Part shown: positions 37,001 through 48,811 of the stretch, in pieces | Layout: the number at the start of each line of letters is the position of its first letter | Position numbering within the stretch: the stretch's first letter is position 1 | From: Corallococcus silvisoli | GTDB lineage: Bacteria > Myxococcota > Myxococcia > Myxococcales > Myxococcaceae | DNA: 64,000 bases | Reading direction: 5' to 3' | NCBI RefSeq assembly: GCF_009909145.1 | Contig: NZ_JAAAPJ010000005.1 | Coordinates: 1 to 64,000 of the forward strand | Position numbers and translations under genes: made by a program | The notes under the pieces: model-generated | What the model was told of the DNA's origin: nothing | What the model saw: only the letters and a program-made list of their open reading frames with translations | Database searches by the model: none

Positions 37001-40000
37001 AAGCTCGTCGAGGAGCTGCACGTCGAGCGCGCGCTGAGTCACGGCCCGCTGGTCCAGGTGATGTTCGCCCTCCAGAACGCACCCGGGACGCTGCCGCGAC
37101 TTTCCGGCCTCCAGGTGCAGGCACTGGAGCTACCGCTCCAGACCTCCAAGTTCGACCTCAGCCTGATGCTGGAGGAGACGGACGACGGCCTGTCATGTGC
37201 CCTCGAGTACGCGACCGCGCTGTTCGAGCCGGGCACCATCGAGCGCATGGCCCGCCACCTTCACCGCCTGCTCGAGGGCGCGACCGGCCAGCCGGACGTC
37301 GCCATCAACGCCCTGCCCTGGCTCTCCGAAGCCGAGCGGCATCAGGTCCTCTTCACCTGGAATGAGACCGCCCGGTCCTATCCGCGCGAAGCCTCCCTCG
37401 GTCGGGCCTTCCAGGCGCAGGTGGCGGCACGCCCCGACGCCATCGCCGTGCGCCACGGAGCCCAGGCCCTCACCTACGCGGAGCTGGACGCTCGCGCCAA
37501 CCCGCTCGCGTGGGCCCTCAAGGCCCGAGGCGTCGGGCGCGACGCGCCTCGGGTGGGCGTGTGCCTGCCACGCTCCATCGACCTCATCGTGTCGCTCATC
37601 GCCATCCTCAAGGCGGGCGGAGCCTATGTCCCGCTGGATCCGGACTACCCCTCCGAACGCCTCGCCTTCATGGCCACGGATGCGCGGCTCGTCACGGTCA
37701 TCACCGACGCGGCGCACGCGGCTCACGTTCCCGTGGGAGCATGGACGGTCCTGGATGCGCGGTCTCCGGAGCTGGAGGACCATGGCCGGCACGCACCGCC
37801 GGACGAAGGCACCGGCGATGACCTGGCGCACATCATCTACACGTCGGGCTCCACGGGCCGCCCCAAGGGCGTCTGCATCCCGCACCGGGGCGTGGCCCGT
37901 CTGGTGCTCGACCCTGACTTCATCCAGCTTCGTCCCGATGATCGCGTGGCCCAGACCTCGACGGTCGCCTTCGACGCGTCGACGTTCGAGCTGTGGAGCG
38001 CGCTGCTCAACGGCGCCACGCTGGTCCTGCTATCCAAGGAAGAGGTCATCGATCCGCCCGTGCTCGCGAAGCGGGTCCGGGAGGAGGGCATCACGGTCCT
38101 CTTCCTGACCACGGCGCTCCTCAATCACGTCGCGCGCACGGACCCCTCCCTCCTGAAGGGGCTGCGCTGGCTGCTCTTCGGTGGAGAAGCCGCGGACCCG
38201 GCCTGCGTGCGCGCGCTGCTCTCCCACAGCGCTCCCGGCCACCTCGTGCATGCCTACGGGCCCACGGAGAACTCGGCGTACAGCACGTGGTTCTCACCGA
38301 CGCGGATCGAACCCGATGCGGTGGCGGTGCCCATCGGACGGCCTGTCTCCAACAGCACCGCCTACGTGCTCGACTCCCAGCTTCACCCCGTCGCGCCCGG
38401 CATCGTCGGCGAGCTCTTCGTCGGCGGCGACGGCCTCGCCTGGGGCTACTGGGAGCGACCGGACCTCACCGCCCTCTCCTTCATCCCACACCCCTTCTCC
38501 TCCTCCCCTGGCTCCCGCCTCTACCGCACAGGCGACCTCGTTCGGCAGCGCCTCGACGGCTCCTTCGTCTTCGTCGGGCGCCGCGACCACCAGGTCAAGG
38601 TCCGCGGCTTCCGCATCGAGCCCGGTGAAATCGAAGCCGTCCTCCGCCTTCACCCCTCCGTCCGCGAAGCCCTCGTCCTCGTCCGCGAGGACTCTCCGGG
38701 CGACAAGCGCCTCGCCGCCTACGTCACCTTCCGCGACTCCCTCTCCGCCTCCGACCTGCGCTCCCATGTCCAGGGCCTCCTGCCCTCTCACATGGTCCCC
38801 TCCTCCTTCGTGCTCCTCGACGCACTGCCGATGACGCCCAATGGGAAGGTGGACCGTCACGCCCTGCCACGTCCGGTGGCCGAGGATGAACGGCCGTCGA
38901 GGACGCTGACCGCGCTGGAGCAGGTGTTGAGCGCCATCTGGTGCGCGGTGCTGAACCTCGCGCATGTCCGCGTCGACGCGAACTTCTTCGACCTGGGCGG
39001 GCACTCGCTGCTGGCCACGCAGATCGTCTCCCGGATCTCGCAGGTGCTGGGCGTCCCCGTCCCCGTGCGGACCCTCTTCGAGTTCCCCACCATCGAGACC
39101 CTGGCGGCGGCCCTGGAGGCACGGACCCAGGACACGTCCCTCCCCGCCGCCCCCGCGCTCCAGGCCCTTCGCCGTGAAGGCCCGCCGCCGCTGTCATTCG
39201 CACAGGAGCGGCTCTGGTTCCTGAATCAGTTCCACGCGGATCGCGCCGCCTACAACATGCCCATGGCCCTGCGGCTGGAAGGCACGCTGGAGGTGGAGAT
39301 CCTGGAGCAGTCCCTCCAGGCGCTCGTGGACCGGCACGAATCCCTGCGCACCGTGTTCCCGGGGGAAGGGGTTCCCGTGCAGCACGTCGTGCCCCGGCTG
39401 CCGGTGTCCCTGCGTCGAGTCGAAGCCCTCTCGCGCGACGCGGCCGAGGCCCTGTTGCGCCAGGAGGCCGTCACGCCCTTCGACCTCGCGGAAGGCCCCC
39501 TGTTCCGCGCGCTGCTGGTGCGCGAGGACGCGCGTCACCACGTGCTGCTGCTCAACCTGCATCACATCGTGTCCGACGGCTGGTCCCTGGGCGTGATGTA
39601 CCGCGAGCTGTCCGCCGAATATCAGGCGCGTCACGCGGGACGCCCTTCCAGCCTCGCCCCCCTCCCCGTGCAATACGCGGACTACGCGGCGTGGCAGCGC
39701 CAGTGGCTCCAGGGGGACGTGCTCCAGCGGCAGCTCGATTTCTGGAAGCAGCAGCTCGCGGACGCGCCCCATGTGCTGGAGCTTCCGACCGACCGCCCCC
39801 GTCCCGCCGTGCAGCAGTTCGCGGGCGCCACCCATGACTTCACCGTTCCGCGAAGCGTGCGCGAGTCCCTGACGGCGCTGGGCCGCCAGGAAGGGGCCAC
39901 GCTCTTCATGACGTTGATGGCGGGCTTCCAGCTCCTGCTGTCCCGCTACAGCGGCCAGCGCGACTTCATCGTCGGCACGCCCATCGCCAACCGCACCCGC

Positions 40001-43000
40001 GAGGAGCTGGAAGGCCTCATCGGCTTCTTCGTCAACACGCTCCCGCTTCGCGCACAGCTCCGCGACGGTGCCTCCTTCCGCGAAGTGCTTCGACAGGTGC
40101 GCGACCGGGCCCTGGGCGCCTACGCGCATCAGGAGCTTCCCTTTGAAAAGCTCGTCGAGGAGCTGCACGTCGAGCGCGCGCTGAGTCACGGCCCGCTGAT
40201 CCAGGTGATGTTCGCCCTCCAGAACACACCGGGCGCTCCGCCCCAGCTCCCTGGCCTCCAGGTACAGGCGATGGAGCTTCAGACCCCCACCTCCAAGTTC
40301 GACCTCACGCTCGCCCTGACCGAGGGACCGGAGGACCTGTGCGGCACGTTCGAATACGCGACCGCGCTGTTCGAGCCGCGCACCATCGAGCGGATGACCG
40401 GCCACTTCCTGCGCCTGCTCGAGAGCGCCCTTGGCCAGCCCGACACCGCCGTCCATGCCCTGCCCTGGCTCTTCGAGGAGGAGCGCCAGCAGGTCCTGTC
40501 CGAATGGAATGTCACCGCCCGGCCCTATCCATGGGACGTGTCGATGGTGCAAGCGTTCGAAGCGACGGTGACCGCGCGTCCGGATGCCCTCGCCGTGCGC
40601 CACGGCGCCCAGGTGCTCACCTACGCGGAGCTGGACGCTCGCGCCAACCGCCTCGCGTGGGCCCTCAAGGCCCAGGGCGTCGGGCGTGATGCGCCCCGCG
40701 TCGGCATCTGCCTGCCGCGCTCCGTGGACCTCATCGTGTCGCTCGTCGCCATCCTCAAGGCGGGGGGCGCCTACGTGCCGCTGGATCCGGACTACCCCGC
40801 GGATCGCCTCGCCTTCATGACCCAGGATGCGCGGCTGCACCGGATCATCACGGACACGGCCCTCTCCGCCCGGTTCCCCGAGGAGGGAGTCGGCTGCATT
40901 CGCGTCGATGCGCTGGAGTCCACCGCTGACGAGGGCTCGCCGTACGACGCGACCGGCTTCCATCCCGCCGAGCCCGCCTACGTCATCTACACGTCCGGCT
41001 CCACGGGGCGCCCCAAGGGCGTCTGCGTTCCGCACCAGGCCGTCATGCGGCTCGTGATGGATGCCGACTACATCGCCTTCGGTCCGGAGGACCGGGTGGC
41101 TCAGGCGGCGACGGTCTCCTTCGACGCCTCGACCTTCGAGGTGTGGGGCGCGCTGCTCAATGGCGCCGCGCTCGTCCTGTTCTCCAAGGAGGAGATCATC
41201 GACCCCGCGACGCTCGCGCGGGGCCTGCACGAGGAGCGCATCACCGCGATGTTCCTCACCACGGCGCTCTTCAACCACGTCGCGCGGATGGAGCCCACGG
41301 CCTTCAATGGCCTGACCACGCTCCTCTTCGGCGGGGAGGCCGTGGATCCGGCCTGCGTCAACCGGCTGCTCGCGCATGGGGGGCCCCGCAGGTTGCTGCA
41401 CGTCTATGGCCCCACGGAGAACACCACGTTCAGCACCTGGCACCCCGTCACGGCGCCCGTCACCGACACGGTGCCCATCGGACGGCCTGTCTCCAACAGC
41501 ACCGCCTACGTGCTCGACTCCCAGCTTCACCCCGTCGCGCCCGGCATCGTCGGCGAGCTCTTCGTCGGCGGCGACGGCCTCGCCTGGGGCTACTGGGAGC
41601 GACCGGACCTCACCGCCCTCTCCTTCATCCCACACCCCTTCTCCTCCTCCCCTGGCTCCCGCCTCTACCGCACAGGCGACCTCGTTCGGCAGCGCCTCGA
41701 CGGCTCCTTCGTCTTCGTCGGGCGCCGCGACCACCAGGTCAAGGTCCGCGGCTTCCGCATCGAGCCCGGTGAAATCGAAGCCGTCCTCCGCCTTCACCCC
41801 TCCGTCCGCGAAGCCCTCGTCCTCGTCCGCGAGGACTCTCCGGGCGACAAGCGCCTCGCCGCCTACGTCACCTTCCGCGACTCCCTCTCCGCCTCCGACC
41901 TGCGCTCCCATGTCCAGGGCCTCTTGCCCTCTCACATGGTCCCTTCCTCCTTCGTGCTCCTCGACGCGATGCCGCTCAACGCGAACGGCAAGGTGGACCG
42001 CCGGGCACTGCCCCGCCCGTCGGACGCCGCGGACCTGGACGACCCCGGCGTGATGCCTCGCACGCCCCTGGAGCAGCTGCTGGCGGACGTGTGGGCGGAG
42101 ATCCTGGGGCGCACGCCCATCAGCGTCACCGCGAGCTTCTTCGACCTGGGCGGACATTCGCTGCTCGCGGCGCAGCTCGTGTCCAAGCTGTCGGAGCACT
42201 TCCCCTTCAAGATCCCCCTCCAGGTCCTCTTCCAGAGCCCGACGGTGGAGGCGCTCGCCCAGTGGATCCAGGCGAAGCTCACCCCGGATGCGGCCGGTCC
42301 CCAGGGGCCGGTCCTTCCTGAAGGGATCGTGCGACTCCAGCAGGGGCGCGCGGAGCTCCCGCCGCTGTGGTGCATGCACCCGGTGGGCGGCACGGTGTTC
42401 TGCTACCAGGACCTGGTGCGCGCGCTCGGCCCCGACCGCACGGTCTACGGCTTCCAGGCACCGGGCGTGAACGGCGAGTGCCCGCCGCTGGCGAGCATCG
42501 AAGCGCTCGCGTCGCACCATCTGGGCGCCATGCTCCAGTGGCAGCCTCAGGGGCCCTACTACCTCGTGGGCCTCTCCATGGGCGGCACCATCGTCTACGA
42601 GATGGCCCAGCGTCTGCGTGACCTGGGCATGCCCCCGGACCTGCTCGTCTTCCTGGACACCCCCGGCCCCGGCCAGATGCCCACCCGCTTCGAGGACGAC
42701 GCCGCGCTGCTCGCGGCCATGTTCGGAGAAGACACGCCGACGCTCGCCCAGCACCTGCGTTCGCTGCCGCCGCATGAGCAGATGAAGGAGGTGCTGCGTC
42801 AGGCCCGCGAGGGCGCGACCGTGCCGGACACCTACTCACTCCGCGACCTGGAGATCTTCCTGGACGTCTGGAAGTCGCACATGCGGGCCCTCTTCACCTA
42901 CGCGCCCGTCCCCTACGAAGGACGGGCCACGTATCTCAAGGCCCAGGTTCACGTGCCACCGCACCCGCTGCATCCCGAGCAGCCCTGGCAGCAGCTCGTG

Positions 43001-43147
43001 CTGCATGGACTGGAAGTGCTCCCGGTGCCCGGCAACCACCAGACGATGATCGAACCGCCCCAGGTCGACACCATGGCGCGGCATCTGATTGCGTGCATGC
43101 GCCGCATCGAGGACGCCGCGTCCGCGAGCCCGAGTTCGGCCGCATGA
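31034..43147 (+). CDS. Four-module nonribosomal peptide synthetase with terminal thioesterase
   Basis: 4037 residues: A1-PCP1-C1-A2-PCP2-C2-A3-PCP3-C3-A4-PCP4-TE. TSGSTG motifs of the A domains lie near residues 168, 1217, 2270 and 3320. Carrier serines in LGG(H/Q)SL are near 558, 1604, 2658 and 3709. Condensation HHIVSDG motifs are near 742, 1794 and 2843, all complete. The thioesterase GLSMGG serine is near 3848, with a GNH histidine at the end. No epimerisation, methylation or starter C domain is seen, so the product should be an unmodified tetrapeptide, released as acid or ring. My hand-aligned specificity codes are DAFLYGCSFK, DLLLIGGSFK, DAFLLGAAYK and DAFLLGVTFK; the last resembles aliphatic (Ile/Val/Leu) codes and the others are not recognised. 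A GTG at 30980 is an alternative start. Confidence 0.97.
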   Translation: MTDTVDAPLPSSSLFARSIAEAFEAQVALRPQAIAIRCDGQQLTYAELNARANRLAGWLKAWGVGRVHPQVGVCLPRSVDLLVTLVGILKAGGAYVPLDPEYPSERLAYMATNSCVRIIVTHAALGSRLPVGDWRTLCLDTQADALADFSDRTAPCDVVEDDLAYVIFTSGSTGRPKGVCVTHRGVLRLVLDPNYGHLGPDEVMLQLAPVAFDASTFEIWGALLNGGCLAVFSRGAAALDELGDFLRQEQVTTAFLTTGLFNTLVDQGLPGTEPLRQLYTGGEAMSLPHARRALEALPRTRIINCYGPTENTSFTTCQTLRAPLGAESVPIGQAVSGTSVHVLDAAGREVPTGVVGELYTGGSGVAWGYWERPDLTAERFLPDPFSTEPGARMYRTGDLTRRLDDGALDFMGRADNQVKVRGFRIEPGEIEAALRLQASVKEAIVLVREDVPGDRRLVAYVTASVPLTAPALRAHLKAHLPAHMLPSAIVVLSAMPLSASGKVERKALPDPRDCPGAEEDFVAPGTELERTVARVWSDVLRVEAISATANFFELGGQSLLATQAIGRLRDALQRPVAMRSLFANPILRDFAAALEAAPPVTERSEAPLLPCTDAAREQLSFAQQRLWFLDRWMPGSALYSLPMAFRLEGPVDAAVLEQALQAVVDRHEALRTTFPGEGVAVQRVATRMPVTLERAETRTEEETLACMQREAERPFDLAQGPLCRASLLREAESSHVLVLNLHHIVSDGWSFGLLYRELSAEYRARTLGSTAALEPLPIQYPDYAAWQRQWLQGDVLQQELEFWKHQLADVPQVLELPTDRPRPAVQRFEGDIHRFTIPSRLHGALVELARGEGATLFMTLLTGFQVLLSRYSGQRDFVVGTPIANRTRKELEGLIGFFVNTLPLRARFDGAPSFLQLLAQVRDRALEAYAHQHLPFEKLVEALHVERDASRTPLIQVLFALQNAPTSELQLPHVAVTPLTLNTRTSKFDLFLALEESGNTLTGSLEYATALFDASTIARLTEHYLQVLRCFVEAPGRATGDAVFLSEQERRQVLRDWNASARPYPSDLSVVDAFAVQVAQRPQAIALSHGAVALSYAELDARAERLARQLRGLGVGRRTPQVGVCLPRSIDLIVSLLAILKAGGAYVPLDPEHPTERLAFMARDARLVAIVTQEALAAGLPPGPWTSVCMDTPWEDTPGPSAPAAVAPVDLAHVIYTSGSTGQPKGVCIPHQGVVRLVLNPDYMRLAPGDRMAQSTTIAFDLSTLEIWGALLNGATLVLFSKDEIIDPDVLAVRLQEERITHMVLATALFNHVARSRPEAFRDLSWMIFGGEAADVTSVNAVLTQGGPAALINGYGPTENTSFSTWHRVPHAGVDSVPIGGPLANSTAYVLDARLQLVPPGVVGELFVGGDGLALGYWDRPGLTAEKFVPHPFSDTHGARLYRTGDLVRQRRDGVLEYVGRRDHQVKLRGFRIELGEVEAALLQHPAVREALVLLREDSPGDRRLVAYVATDVLASALRDFLQARLPSHMVPAAFVVMASLPLTPNGKIDRRALPATEAPSSDAEGFIAPRTPLEARVAEIWSSVLGGREVGAHSHFFDLGGHSLLATQVVSRVRDALGVALPVRAIFEAPRLEAFVRIVEGLLAAGDTGDASRIPVLPRGDEALPLSFAQERLWFLGRLHDAPGVYNMPMALRLDGPLDVPVLRASLEAILLRHEALRTTFPDGDSPTQHIDGQPNLTLEIQSLDASGPDDARVQARLNQEAVRAFDIARGPLFRALLLQLEGPCSVLVLNLHHIVSDGWSLGVLYRELSEEYRARLQGTEPDLSPLPLQYADYAAWQRQWLQGDVLQRQLDFWKAQIADAPHVLELPTDRARPAVQRFEGATFRFTLPAPLRKALEAVARQEGATLFMALMAGFQLLLSRYSGQRDFIVGTPIANRTRQELEGLIGFFVNTLPLRAQLRDGASFREVLRQVRDRALGAYAHQELPFEKLVEELHVERALSHGPLVQVMFALQNAPGTLPRLSGLQVQALELPLQTSKFDLSLMLEETDDGLSCALEYATALFEPGTIERMARHLHRLLEGATGQPDVAINALPWLSEAERHQVLFTWNETARSYPREASLGRAFQAQVAARPDAIAVRHGAQALTYAELDARANPLAWALKARGVGRDAPRVGVCLPRSIDLIVSLIAILKAGGAYVPLDPDYPSERLAFMATDARLVTVITDAAHAAHVPVGAWTVLDARSPELEDHGRHAPPDEGTGDDLAHIIYTSGSTGRPKGVCIPHRGVARLVLDPDFIQLRPDDRVAQTSTVAFDASTFELWSALLNGATLVLLSKEEVIDPPVLAKRVREEGITVLFLTTALLNHVARTDPSLLKGLRWLLFGGEAADPACVRALLSHSAPGHLVHAYGPTENSAYSTWFSPTRIEPDAVAVPIGRPVSNSTAYVLDSQLHPVAPGIVGELFVGGDGLAWGYWERPDLTALSFIPHPFSSSPGSRLYRTGDLVRQRLDGSFVFVGRRDHQVKVRGFRIEPGEIEAVLRLHPSVREALVLVREDSPGDKRLAAYVTFRDSLSASDLRSHVQGLLPSHMVPSSFVLLDALPMTPNGKVDRHALPRPVAEDERPSRTLTALEQVLSAIWCAVLNLAHVRVDANFFDLGGHSLLATQIVSRISQVLGVPVPVRTLFEFPTIETLAAALEARTQDTSLPAAPALQALRREGPPPLSFAQERLWFLNQFHADRAAYNMPMALRLEGTLEVEILEQSLQALVDRHESLRTVFPGEGVPVQHVVPRLPVSLRRVEALSRDAAEALLRQEAVTPFDLAEGPLFRALLVREDARHHVLLLNLHHIVSDGWSLGVMYRELSAEYQARHAGRPSSLAPLPVQYADYAAWQRQWLQGDVLQRQLDFWKQQLADAPHVLELPTDRPRPAVQQFAGATHDFTVPRSVRESLTALGRQEGATLFMTLMAGFQLLLSRYSGQRDFIVGTPIANRTREELEGLIGFFVNTLPLRAQLRDGASFREVLRQVRDRALGAYAHQELPFEKLVEELHVERALSHGPLIQVMFALQNTPGAPPQLPGLQVQAMELQTPTSKFDLTLALTEGPEDLCGTFEYATALFEPRTIERMTGHFLRLLESALGQPDTAVHALPWLFEEERQQVLSEWNVTARPYPWDVSMVQAFEATVTARPDALAVRHGAQVLTYAELDARANRLAWALKAQGVGRDAPRVGICLPRSVDLIVSLVAILKAGGAYVPLDPDYPADRLAFMTQDARLHRIITDTALSARFPEEGVGCIRVDALESTADEGSPYDATGFHPAEPAYVIYTSGSTGRPKGVCVPHQAVMRLVMDADYIAFGPEDRVAQAATVSFDASTFEVWGALLNGAALVLFSKEEIIDPATLARGLHEERITAMFLTTALFNHVARMEPTAFNGLTTLLFGGEAVDPACVNRLLAHGGPRRLLHVYGPTENTTFSTWHPVTAPVTDTVPIGRPVSNSTAYVLDSQLHPVAPGIVGELFVGGDGLAWGYWERPDLTALSFIPHPFSSSPGSRLYRTGDLVRQRLDGSFVFVGRRDHQVKVRGFRIEPGEIEAVLRLHPSVREALVLVREDSPGDKRLAAYVTFRDSLSASDLRSHVQGLLPSHMVPSSFVLLDAMPLNANGKVDRRALPRPSDAADLDDPGVMPRTPLEQLLADVWAEILGRTPISVTASFFDLGGHSLLAAQLVSKLSEHFPFKIPLQVLFQSPTVEALAQWIQAKLTPDAAGPQGPVLPEGIVRLQQGRAELPPLWCMHPVGGTVFCYQDLVRALGPDRTVYGFQAPGVNGECPPLASIEALASHHLGAMLQWQPQGPYYLVGLSMGGTIVYEMAQRLRDLGMPPDLLVFLDTPGPGQMPTRFEDDAALLAAMFGEDTPTLAQHLRSLPPHEQMKEVLRQAREGATVPDTYSLRDLEIFLDVWKSHMRALFTYAPVPYEGRATYLKAQVHVPPHPLHPEQPWQQLVLHGLEVLPVPGNHQTMIEPPQVDTMARHLIACMRRIEDAASASPSSAA
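36737..37078 (+). repeat. Intragenic NRPS repeat, C-domain block, copy 1
   Basis: This 342-base stretch in C2 matches 39884-40225 in C3 with only a handful of differences. It encodes the segment from RQEGATLF to MFALQN. Flanking C-domain sequence is clearly more divergent. Confidence 0.85.
38327..38823 (+). repeat. Intragenic NRPS repeat, A-domain block, copy 1
   Basis: About 497 bases at the end of A3 match 41471-41967 in A4 with two differences that I could see (both silent C/T changes near the 3' end). The block covers the region from [14 protein letters not shown] to SSFVLLDA, which is the A5-A10 part and the C-terminal subdomain, but not the specificity pocket. Confidence 0.9.
39884..40225 (+). 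repeat. Intragenic NRPS repeat, C-domain block, copy 2
   Basis: Partner of 36737-37078, at an offset of 3147 bases. It lies in C3 and includes the GTPIANRTR and [13 protein letters not shown] segments. Confidence 0.85.
41471..41967 (+). repeat. Intragenic NRPS repeat, A-domain block, copy 2
   Basis: Partner of 38327-38823, at an offset of 3144 bases. It lies at the end of A4. The near-identity stops abruptly at both ends, as expected for gene conversion or a recent module-level duplication. Confidence 0.9.
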
Positions 43148-43163
43148 CCGGAGCCTGAAGCGA

Positions 43164-43192
43164 CGTCCGCCGGGTGGGTGAGCCGGCGGACG
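43164..43192 (+). terminator. Strong hairpin after the NRPS (no T-run)
   Basis: CGTCCGCCGG (43164-43173) and CCGGCGGACG (43183-43192) form a perfect 10-bp stem with a 9-base loop, 16 bases past the NRPS stop. No T-run follows, so it may act as an RNA 3'-end stabiliser or weak terminator. Confidence 0.4.
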
Positions 43193-43277
43193 CGCTCATG
43201 GCCGGTGAGCGGGCGGACAGGAGGCACTCGCGAGCGAAGCGGAAGGGAAGAGAGGGGCGGAGCGTACTAGCGCTTCC

Positions 43278-45116
43278 ATGACCAACACCATTCGACATGC
43301 CTTCTCGGCGCTGCTGACGCTGACGTGTCTTGGGGCGTTGTCCGCCCAGGCCGCAACCGGTGTGCAGGGCCCCGTTCCCCCGGCCTTCCAGGACCGCTTC
43401 ATGGTGGGCCTCTTCGAAGAGGCCGGCCAGAGCTGGATGCGCGACAGCAACGTCCCGTGGGACGCGCGCTATCGCTACTTCACCAAGGGCTGGGCGGACA
43501 ACTGGGGCTACGGCGCCCACGATGGAAGCTGGGCCGCTGGCTTCTTCACCGAGACCCAGGCGCAGGGCTTCGTCCCCGTCGTCACGTACTACCAGCTGTT
43601 CGGTGAGCCGGGCGGCGGCGAGCAGGAGACGTTGGCGAAGCTGCGGAACGCCAGCACCATGCGGAGCTACTTCGAGGACGTGAAGCTGCTGCTCCAACGC
43701 GCGAAGGCCTTTGGCGGCCCCGTCATCGTGCACGTCGAGCCGGACGTGGTTGGCCTCCTCCAGTCCCAGACGAACGCCAACCCCAACGCCGCCGCGGCCA
43801 TCGCCTCCTCCGGCATGCCGGAGCTCACGGGCCTGCCCAACACCGTCGCGGGCTGGAGTCTGGCGTTCCTCCAGCTGCGCAAGGCAGTGGGCGCGAACAA
43901 CGTCGTGCTGGGCCTCCACATCTCCGCCTGGGCCAGCGGCAAGGACATCGCCTTCAACTCGCTCACGGATCCGCTCCAGCCGGAGGTGGACAAGGTCGCC
44001 GCCTTCGTCAACCCGTTGGGCCTCGCCGCCAACAGCACGGGCGCCACCTACGACGTGCTCGTGGGCGACCCGCTGGACCGCGACGCGGACTTCTATCGCC
44101 TCACGCAGGGCGCGGATCATTCGTGGGACATGAGCGACACGGCGTCACTCACGTCGCGCTCCTACAACCGCTATGCGGAGTGGCTGCGCCTCTTCAACCA
44201 GACCACCGGCAAGCGCTGGGTGCTGTGGCAGATCCCCCTGGGCAACTCCCATCACCTCAACATCAACAACAGCGGCGGGCCGCGCCAGGGATACAAAGAC
44301 AACCGCACCGAATACTTCTTCGGCGCGAGCGGTGACACCCACCGGCGCAAGTTCGCCAACGTGGGCGTCGTCGCCCTGTTGTACGGCGCGGGCGCGGGCG
44401 GGCAGAGCTCCTACCAGAACGACCTCGCCACCGACGGGCAGCCCTACCTGAAGCAGCGCGCGGGCACGTTCCTCAACGCAGGCGGCCTGCGCCTGCCCGC
44501 GGCAGGGACCACCCTTCCTCCTTCGGGCGGGGAGGGCTCTTCAGACGGCGGCACCGGCGACGCCGGTACTCCGCCGGTCGACGCGGGCACCGACGGAGGC
44601 GTGGACGGCGGCACGCGGCCGGATGCGGGCACCGACGGAGGCAGCGGCACCTCCGATGCGGGCACGCCAGCGGATCCGTCGAAGTACGGCTTCGAATCCA
44701 GCACCCAGGGCTGGGCCGCGAGCGGAGCCGTCCTGTCGTCCGTCAGCACCAGCGCGTCACAAGCCTTCGCGGGGACCCGGTCGCTGGCCGTGCCCTTCAA
44801 CGGCACGTCCGGCAAGGGCACGGTCGCGGTCGCCAACGCGGCCGTGCCCTCCGGCACGACGGTGACGTTCCGACTGTGGCTGCCCACCGGCAGCAAGCTC
44901 ACCGGCGTCCAGCCCTACGCCCTGGAAGGCGCGGCCGCGGACTGGCGCTGGACGGGCAACTGGGTCGCCGCCAGCAGCCTCAAGTCCGGCGCCTGGAACA
45001 CCATCACCGTGAAGCTGCCCTCTGGCTCGACCCAACCGCTGTACCAATTGGGCGTGGAGTTCCAGGCGAGTGGTGGCTGGACGGGAACGGCCTACCTCGA
45101 CGCCGTTAGCTGGTAG
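43278..45116 (+). CDS. Secreted glycoside-hydrolase-like protein with C-terminal binding domain
   Basis: 612 residues. A signal peptide (ALLTLTCLGALSAQA) is followed by a domain of about 380 residues that looks like a TIM-barrel glycosidase: FVPVVTYYQLFGEPGGGEQE, then VIVHVEPDVVGLLQ (an acidic pair at a strand end), VVLGLHISAWASG, WVLWQIPLGNSHH and a late VGVVALLYGAG. A Gly/Asp/Thr-rich linker (44520-44680) precedes a beta-sandwich domain of carbohydrate-binding type (YGFESSTQGWAASG to YLDAVSW). I cannot assign a GH family. The acidic residues in HVEPD and in LVGDPLDRD are candidates for catalysis. With the expansin gene nearby, polysaccharide attack outside the cell is plausible. Confidence 0.7.
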   Translation: MTNTIRHAFSALLTLTCLGALSAQAATGVQGPVPPAFQDRFMVGLFEEAGQSWMRDSNVPWDARYRYFTKGWADNWGYGAHDGSWAAGFFTETQAQGFVPVVTYYQLFGEPGGGEQETLAKLRNASTMRSYFEDVKLLLQRAKAFGGPVIVHVEPDVVGLLQSQTNANPNAAAAIASSGMPELTGLPNTVAGWSLAFLQLRKAVGANNVVLGLHISAWASGKDIAFNSLTDPLQPEVDKVAAFVNPLGLAANSTGATYDVLVGDPLDRDADFYRLTQGADHSWDMSDTASLTSRSYNRYAEWLRLFNQTTGKRWVLWQIPLGNSHHLNINNSGGPRQGYKDNRTEYFFGASGDTHRRKFANVGVVALLYGAGAGGQSSYQNDLATDGQPYLKQRAGTFLNAGGLRLPAAGTTLPPSGGEGSSDGGTGDAGTPPVDAGTDGGVDGGTRPDAGTDGGSGTSDAGTPADPSKYGFESSTQGWAASGAVLSSVSTSASQAFAGTRSLAVPFNGTSGKGTVAVANAAVPSGTTVTFRLWLPTGSKLTGVQPYALEGAAADWRWTGNWVAASSLKSGAWNTITVKLPSGSTQPLYQLGVEFQASGGWTGTAYLDAVSW

Positions 45117-45134
45117 TCCAAGGAGTTTGTGGTT

Positions 45135-45160
45135 CCTCGGGTGCGTGCATGCACCCGAGG
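45135..45160 (+). terminator. Hairpin after the glycosidase-like gene
   Basis: CCTCGGGTGC and GCACCCGAGG form a perfect 10-bp stem with a 6-base loop, 18 bases past the stop. No T-run follows. It lies just before the acyltransferase GTG start, so it may also sit in that gene's leader. Confidence 0.4.
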
Positions 45161-46267
45161 GACCGGCATAGGGTTGCGCGGCCGTGAGCCCCCTGTCCTC
45201 CGCGATCCCTGTCTCCCGCGAGCGCGTGCGCGCCATCGACTGGCTGCGCGGCCTCTCCGTCATCGTGATGATCCAGTGCCACTCGCTCGTGCTGCTCACT
45301 CCCGAGCTTCGCAAGAGCGTGTGGACGGGCTGGCTGCTCAAGCTCGACGGGCTGGTGGCCCCCGCGTTCATCTTCTCCGCCGGGTTCGCGCTGTCGCTCC
45401 TGATGGTGCGCAGCGCCGCCGCGGGGATGCTGGCCGACCGCGCGGGCCGCAACCTGCGCCGCATCGCGGAGGTGTTCGCGGTCGCGGCGCTCGTCAACAC
45501 GGTGTGGTTCCCCATCCGCACCGAGCCCGTGTGGCTCCTGCGCCTGGACATCCTCCACTGCGTGGGCCTGTGCCTGCTGCTCACCCTGCCCCTGGCGGCG
45601 CTGCTGGCCTCGAGGCCGAGCGTCCTCGCGGGCGCGGCGTTCCTGCTGGCCCTGGGGGCCTTCGCGCTCGCGCCCTTCAGCGACAGCGCGGGCGAGCCCT
45701 GGGCTTCGTTCCTGCGCAAGTCCACCTGGGCCCCCTTCCCGCTGGTCCCGTGGATCGGCTTCGCGTGGCTGGGCGCCTGCTGCGGCTGCGTCGCGGGAGC
45801 GTGGGGCCGCAAGGGACTGGCCCGGGTGTTGGGCCTCCTCATCGCGCTGGGATTCGTGGGGACGCTGATGCCCCACGTGCTCAGCGACCTCTACCCGCCG
45901 CACCGCTTCTTCGTCACCAACCCGTCCAACTCCGCCACCCGGTTCATGTGGGTCTGCGCGGTGCTGCTCGGGCTGCTGTGGGTGGAGGGGCGGATGGCGC
46001 CGGACGCACGACCGTCACGCGCGCGCCGCTTCCTGGAGGTGTTCGGCACCGCGTCGCTGTCCGCGTACTTCTTCCACGAGATGCTGCTGTACTACCGCGT
46101 CTTCGGCGTCTTCTCGTTCGAGCGCGTCTGGGGCGACTCCAGCGGATGGCTGAAGTACTCGGGCCTGCTCGCGCTGCTCATCGCGTGCACGTTCGTGCTG
46201 TGCATCGCGGTGGATCCCGCGGAGCGCGCGCTCAAGACAGGCCTCGCGCGCGCCCGCGACCTGTTGC

Positions 46268-46756
<489 letters not shown>

Positions 46757-46896
46757 GGCGGGGGACCGTCGCAAATGGGGTCCGCCCGCGCAAGCGGAGG
46801 CCACGTCCGGACGGGGGAAAAATTCACCGGATAAACCCATTCCAGAGGTCACCCGTTTCCAGGACCACGCCTCCCACTCTCCGCCCTGGAGCCTGA

Positions 46897-48717
46897 ATGT
46901 CCCCGTTCTTCTCGAAGCGCCGCGTGTCGCTCGTCAGTGGTGCCCTCCTCTGCGCCGGACTCGTGGGCGCTTGCTCCACGTCGCGCGCCCCGCCGGAGTC
47001 GGGCCTCGGCGCCGCCGACAGCCAGCTCAGGCCGCAGGCCGTCGCCCGCACCGAGCCCAGCCCCAAGGACGCGCCCGCGGGCCGGCAGCACCTGGCCCAG
47101 GAGTCCCTGGCGGACGGGGACATGGTCGCGCGTGCCCCGTCGAAGGAGGCCCCCTCCGCGGCGGGCAAGGCCGCCCCGCCTCCCGCGTCCCCCACGTCCA
47201 GGGTCGCGGCGGAGCCGGTCCAGCGCGCCTCGCCGAAGAAGGTCGCGGATGAGGAGCTGAGGGCCAGCACCCTGGGCGCGGTCGCGCCTGCTCCGACGCA
47301 GCCTCGGGAGAAGATGAAGCCGGACACCGGCGACGACAAGAACGTGGCCGAAGGCGGCAACACCTTCGAGGCCTACAAGCCCAACGCCTTCACCGAGACG
47401 ACGAAGGACGCGCTGTCCACCTTCGCGGCGGACGTGGACACGGCCTCCTACTCCATGGCGCGGCGCTACCTGCAGCAGGGCCAGCTGCCCCCCACCCACG
47501 CGGTCCGCGTGGAGGAGTTCGTCAACTACTTCAAGTACCGCTACGCCCCGCCGGAGGAAGGCGCCTTCACGGTGCACCTGGAGGGTGCGCCCTCGCCCTT
47601 CAACGCGCGCCGCCACTTCTTGCGCGTGGGCGTCCAGGGCAAGGTCGTCTCCCGCTCGGAGCGCAAGCCCGCGCACCTGGTGTTCCTGGTGGACACCAGC
47701 GGCTCCATGTCCTCGCCGGACAAGCTGCCCCTGGCGCTGGAGTCCATCAAGATCGCGGTGAAGAACCTCAATGAGAACGACACCGTGGCGCTGGTCACCT
47801 ACGCGGGCTCCACGCGGGACGTGCTCCCGCCCACGCCCGCCACGGACGTGAAGAAGATCCACGCCGCGCTGGACACGCTGGCCGCGGGCGGCGGCACGGC
47901 CATGGGCTCCGGAATGGAGATGGCCTACAGGCACGCGGTGAAGAAGGCCGCCGGCGGGGTGGTGTCCCGCGTGGTGGTGCTCACGGACGGCGACGCCAAC
48001 ATCGGCCCCAACCTGAGCGCGAAGGACATGCTGGCCAGCGTGCAGAAGTACGTGGCCGAAGGCGTCACGCTCACCACCGTGGGCTTCGGCATGGGCAACT
48101 ACCACGACTCGCTGATGGAGCAGCTGGCCGACAAGGGCAACGGCAACAGCTTCTACGTGGACAGCGTGAAGGAAGCGCGCAAGGTCTTCGAGACGCAGCT
48201 CACCGGCACGCTGGAGGTCATCGCGAAGGACGTGAAGTTCCAGGTGGAGTTCAACCCCAAGGCCGTCACCCGCTACCGCCTGATGGGCTACGAGAACCGG
48301 GACATCGCGGACAAGGACTTCCGCGACGACAAGGTGGACGCGGGCGAGATTGGCGCGGGCCACACCGTGACGGCGCTGTACGAGGTGGAGCTGACGGGCG
48401 AGGCGCAGGACCTGGCCACCGTGCGCATCCGCGCCAAGGCCCCCAACGGCACCGAGGCGAAGGAGCAGGCCTTCCCGCTCACCCGCGCCAACGTGAAGCC
48501 GACCCTGGAGGCCGCGACGTCCGACTTCCGCTTCGCCGTGGCCGTGGCCGCCACCGCGGACATCCTCCGCGCCGCGCCCTCCGCGGAGGGCTGGAGCCTG
48601 GCCACCACGCAGAAGCTGGCGGAGGGCGCCGCGGGCGGAGACGCGGACCGCACCGAGTTCGTCCGCCTCGTCGGACAGGCCCGCGCCCTGACGACCGCGT
48701 CGGCCAGCGGCCGCTGA
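46897..48717 (+). CDS. YfbK-type von Willebrand factor A domain lipoprotein
   Basis: 606 residues. A signal peptide with lipobox ([12 protein letters not shown]) is followed by a 130-residue Ala/Pro-rich spacer. The YfbK N-terminal domain comes next ([39 protein letters not shown]). The vWA domain has a complete MIDAS: DTSGSM, then the threonine in [10 protein letters not shown] and the aspartate in [12 protein letters not shown]-terminal DUF3520-like region ends the protein. These proteins are surface lipoproteins thought to bind protein partners in a metal-dependent way. GGAG precedes the ATG and a strong terminator follows, so it is a single-gene unit. Confidence 0.93.
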   Translation: MSPFFSKRRVSLVSGALLCAGLVGACSTSRAPPESGLGAADSQLRPQAVARTEPSPKDAPAGRQHLAQESLADGDMVARAPSKEAPSAAGKAAPPPASPTSRVAAEPVQRASPKKVADEELRASTLGAVAPAPTQPREKMKPDTGDDKNVAEGGNTFEAYKPNAFTETTKDALSTFAADVDTASYSMARRYLQQGQLPPTHAVRVEEFVNYFKYRYAPPEEGAFTVHLEGAPSPFNARRHFLRVGVQGKVVSRSERKPAHLVFLVDTSGSMSSPDKLPLALESIKIAVKNLNENDTVALVTYAGSTRDVLPPTPATDVKKIHAALDTLAAGGGTAMGSGMEMAYRHAVKKAAGGVVSRVVVLTDGDANIGPNLSAKDMLASVQKYVAEGVTLTTVGFGMGNYHDSLMEQLADKGNGNSFYVDSVKEARKVFETQLTGTLEVIAKDVKFQVEFNPKAVTRYRLMGYENRDIADKDFRDDKVDAGEIGAGHTVTALYEVELTGEAQDLATVRIRAKAPNGTEAKEQAFPLTRANVKPTLEAATSDFRFAVAVAATADILRAAPSAEGWSLATTQKLAEGAAGGDADRTEFVRLVGQARALTTASASGR

Positions 48718-48757
48718 GCCCCAGGCACGACACACCGGGATTCGCGCAACCAGGGGG

Positions 48758-48803
48758 GCCCCGCCCGCCACCGGAACGAGCCGGTGGCGGGCGGGGCTTT
48801 TTT
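48758..48803 (+). terminator. Strong intrinsic terminator after the vWA gene
   Basis: GCCCCGCCCGCCACCGG and CCGGTGGCGGGCGGGGC form a perfect 17-bp stem, followed by six T residues. It separates the vWA gene from the convergent lipoprotein gene. Confidence 0.92.
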
Positions 48804-48811
48804 CAGGTGCT

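Noticed and set aside
39194..42775. A 1193-codon minus-strand open frame within the NRPS
   Set aside because: Opposite clear NRPS domains, with compositionally skewed residues and no recognisable domain.
44520..44690. A tandem DNA repeat rich in GGC and GAC codons
   Set aside because: It encodes a flexible Gly/Asp/Thr linker between two domains of the secreted protein and is not a mobile or regulatory repeat.
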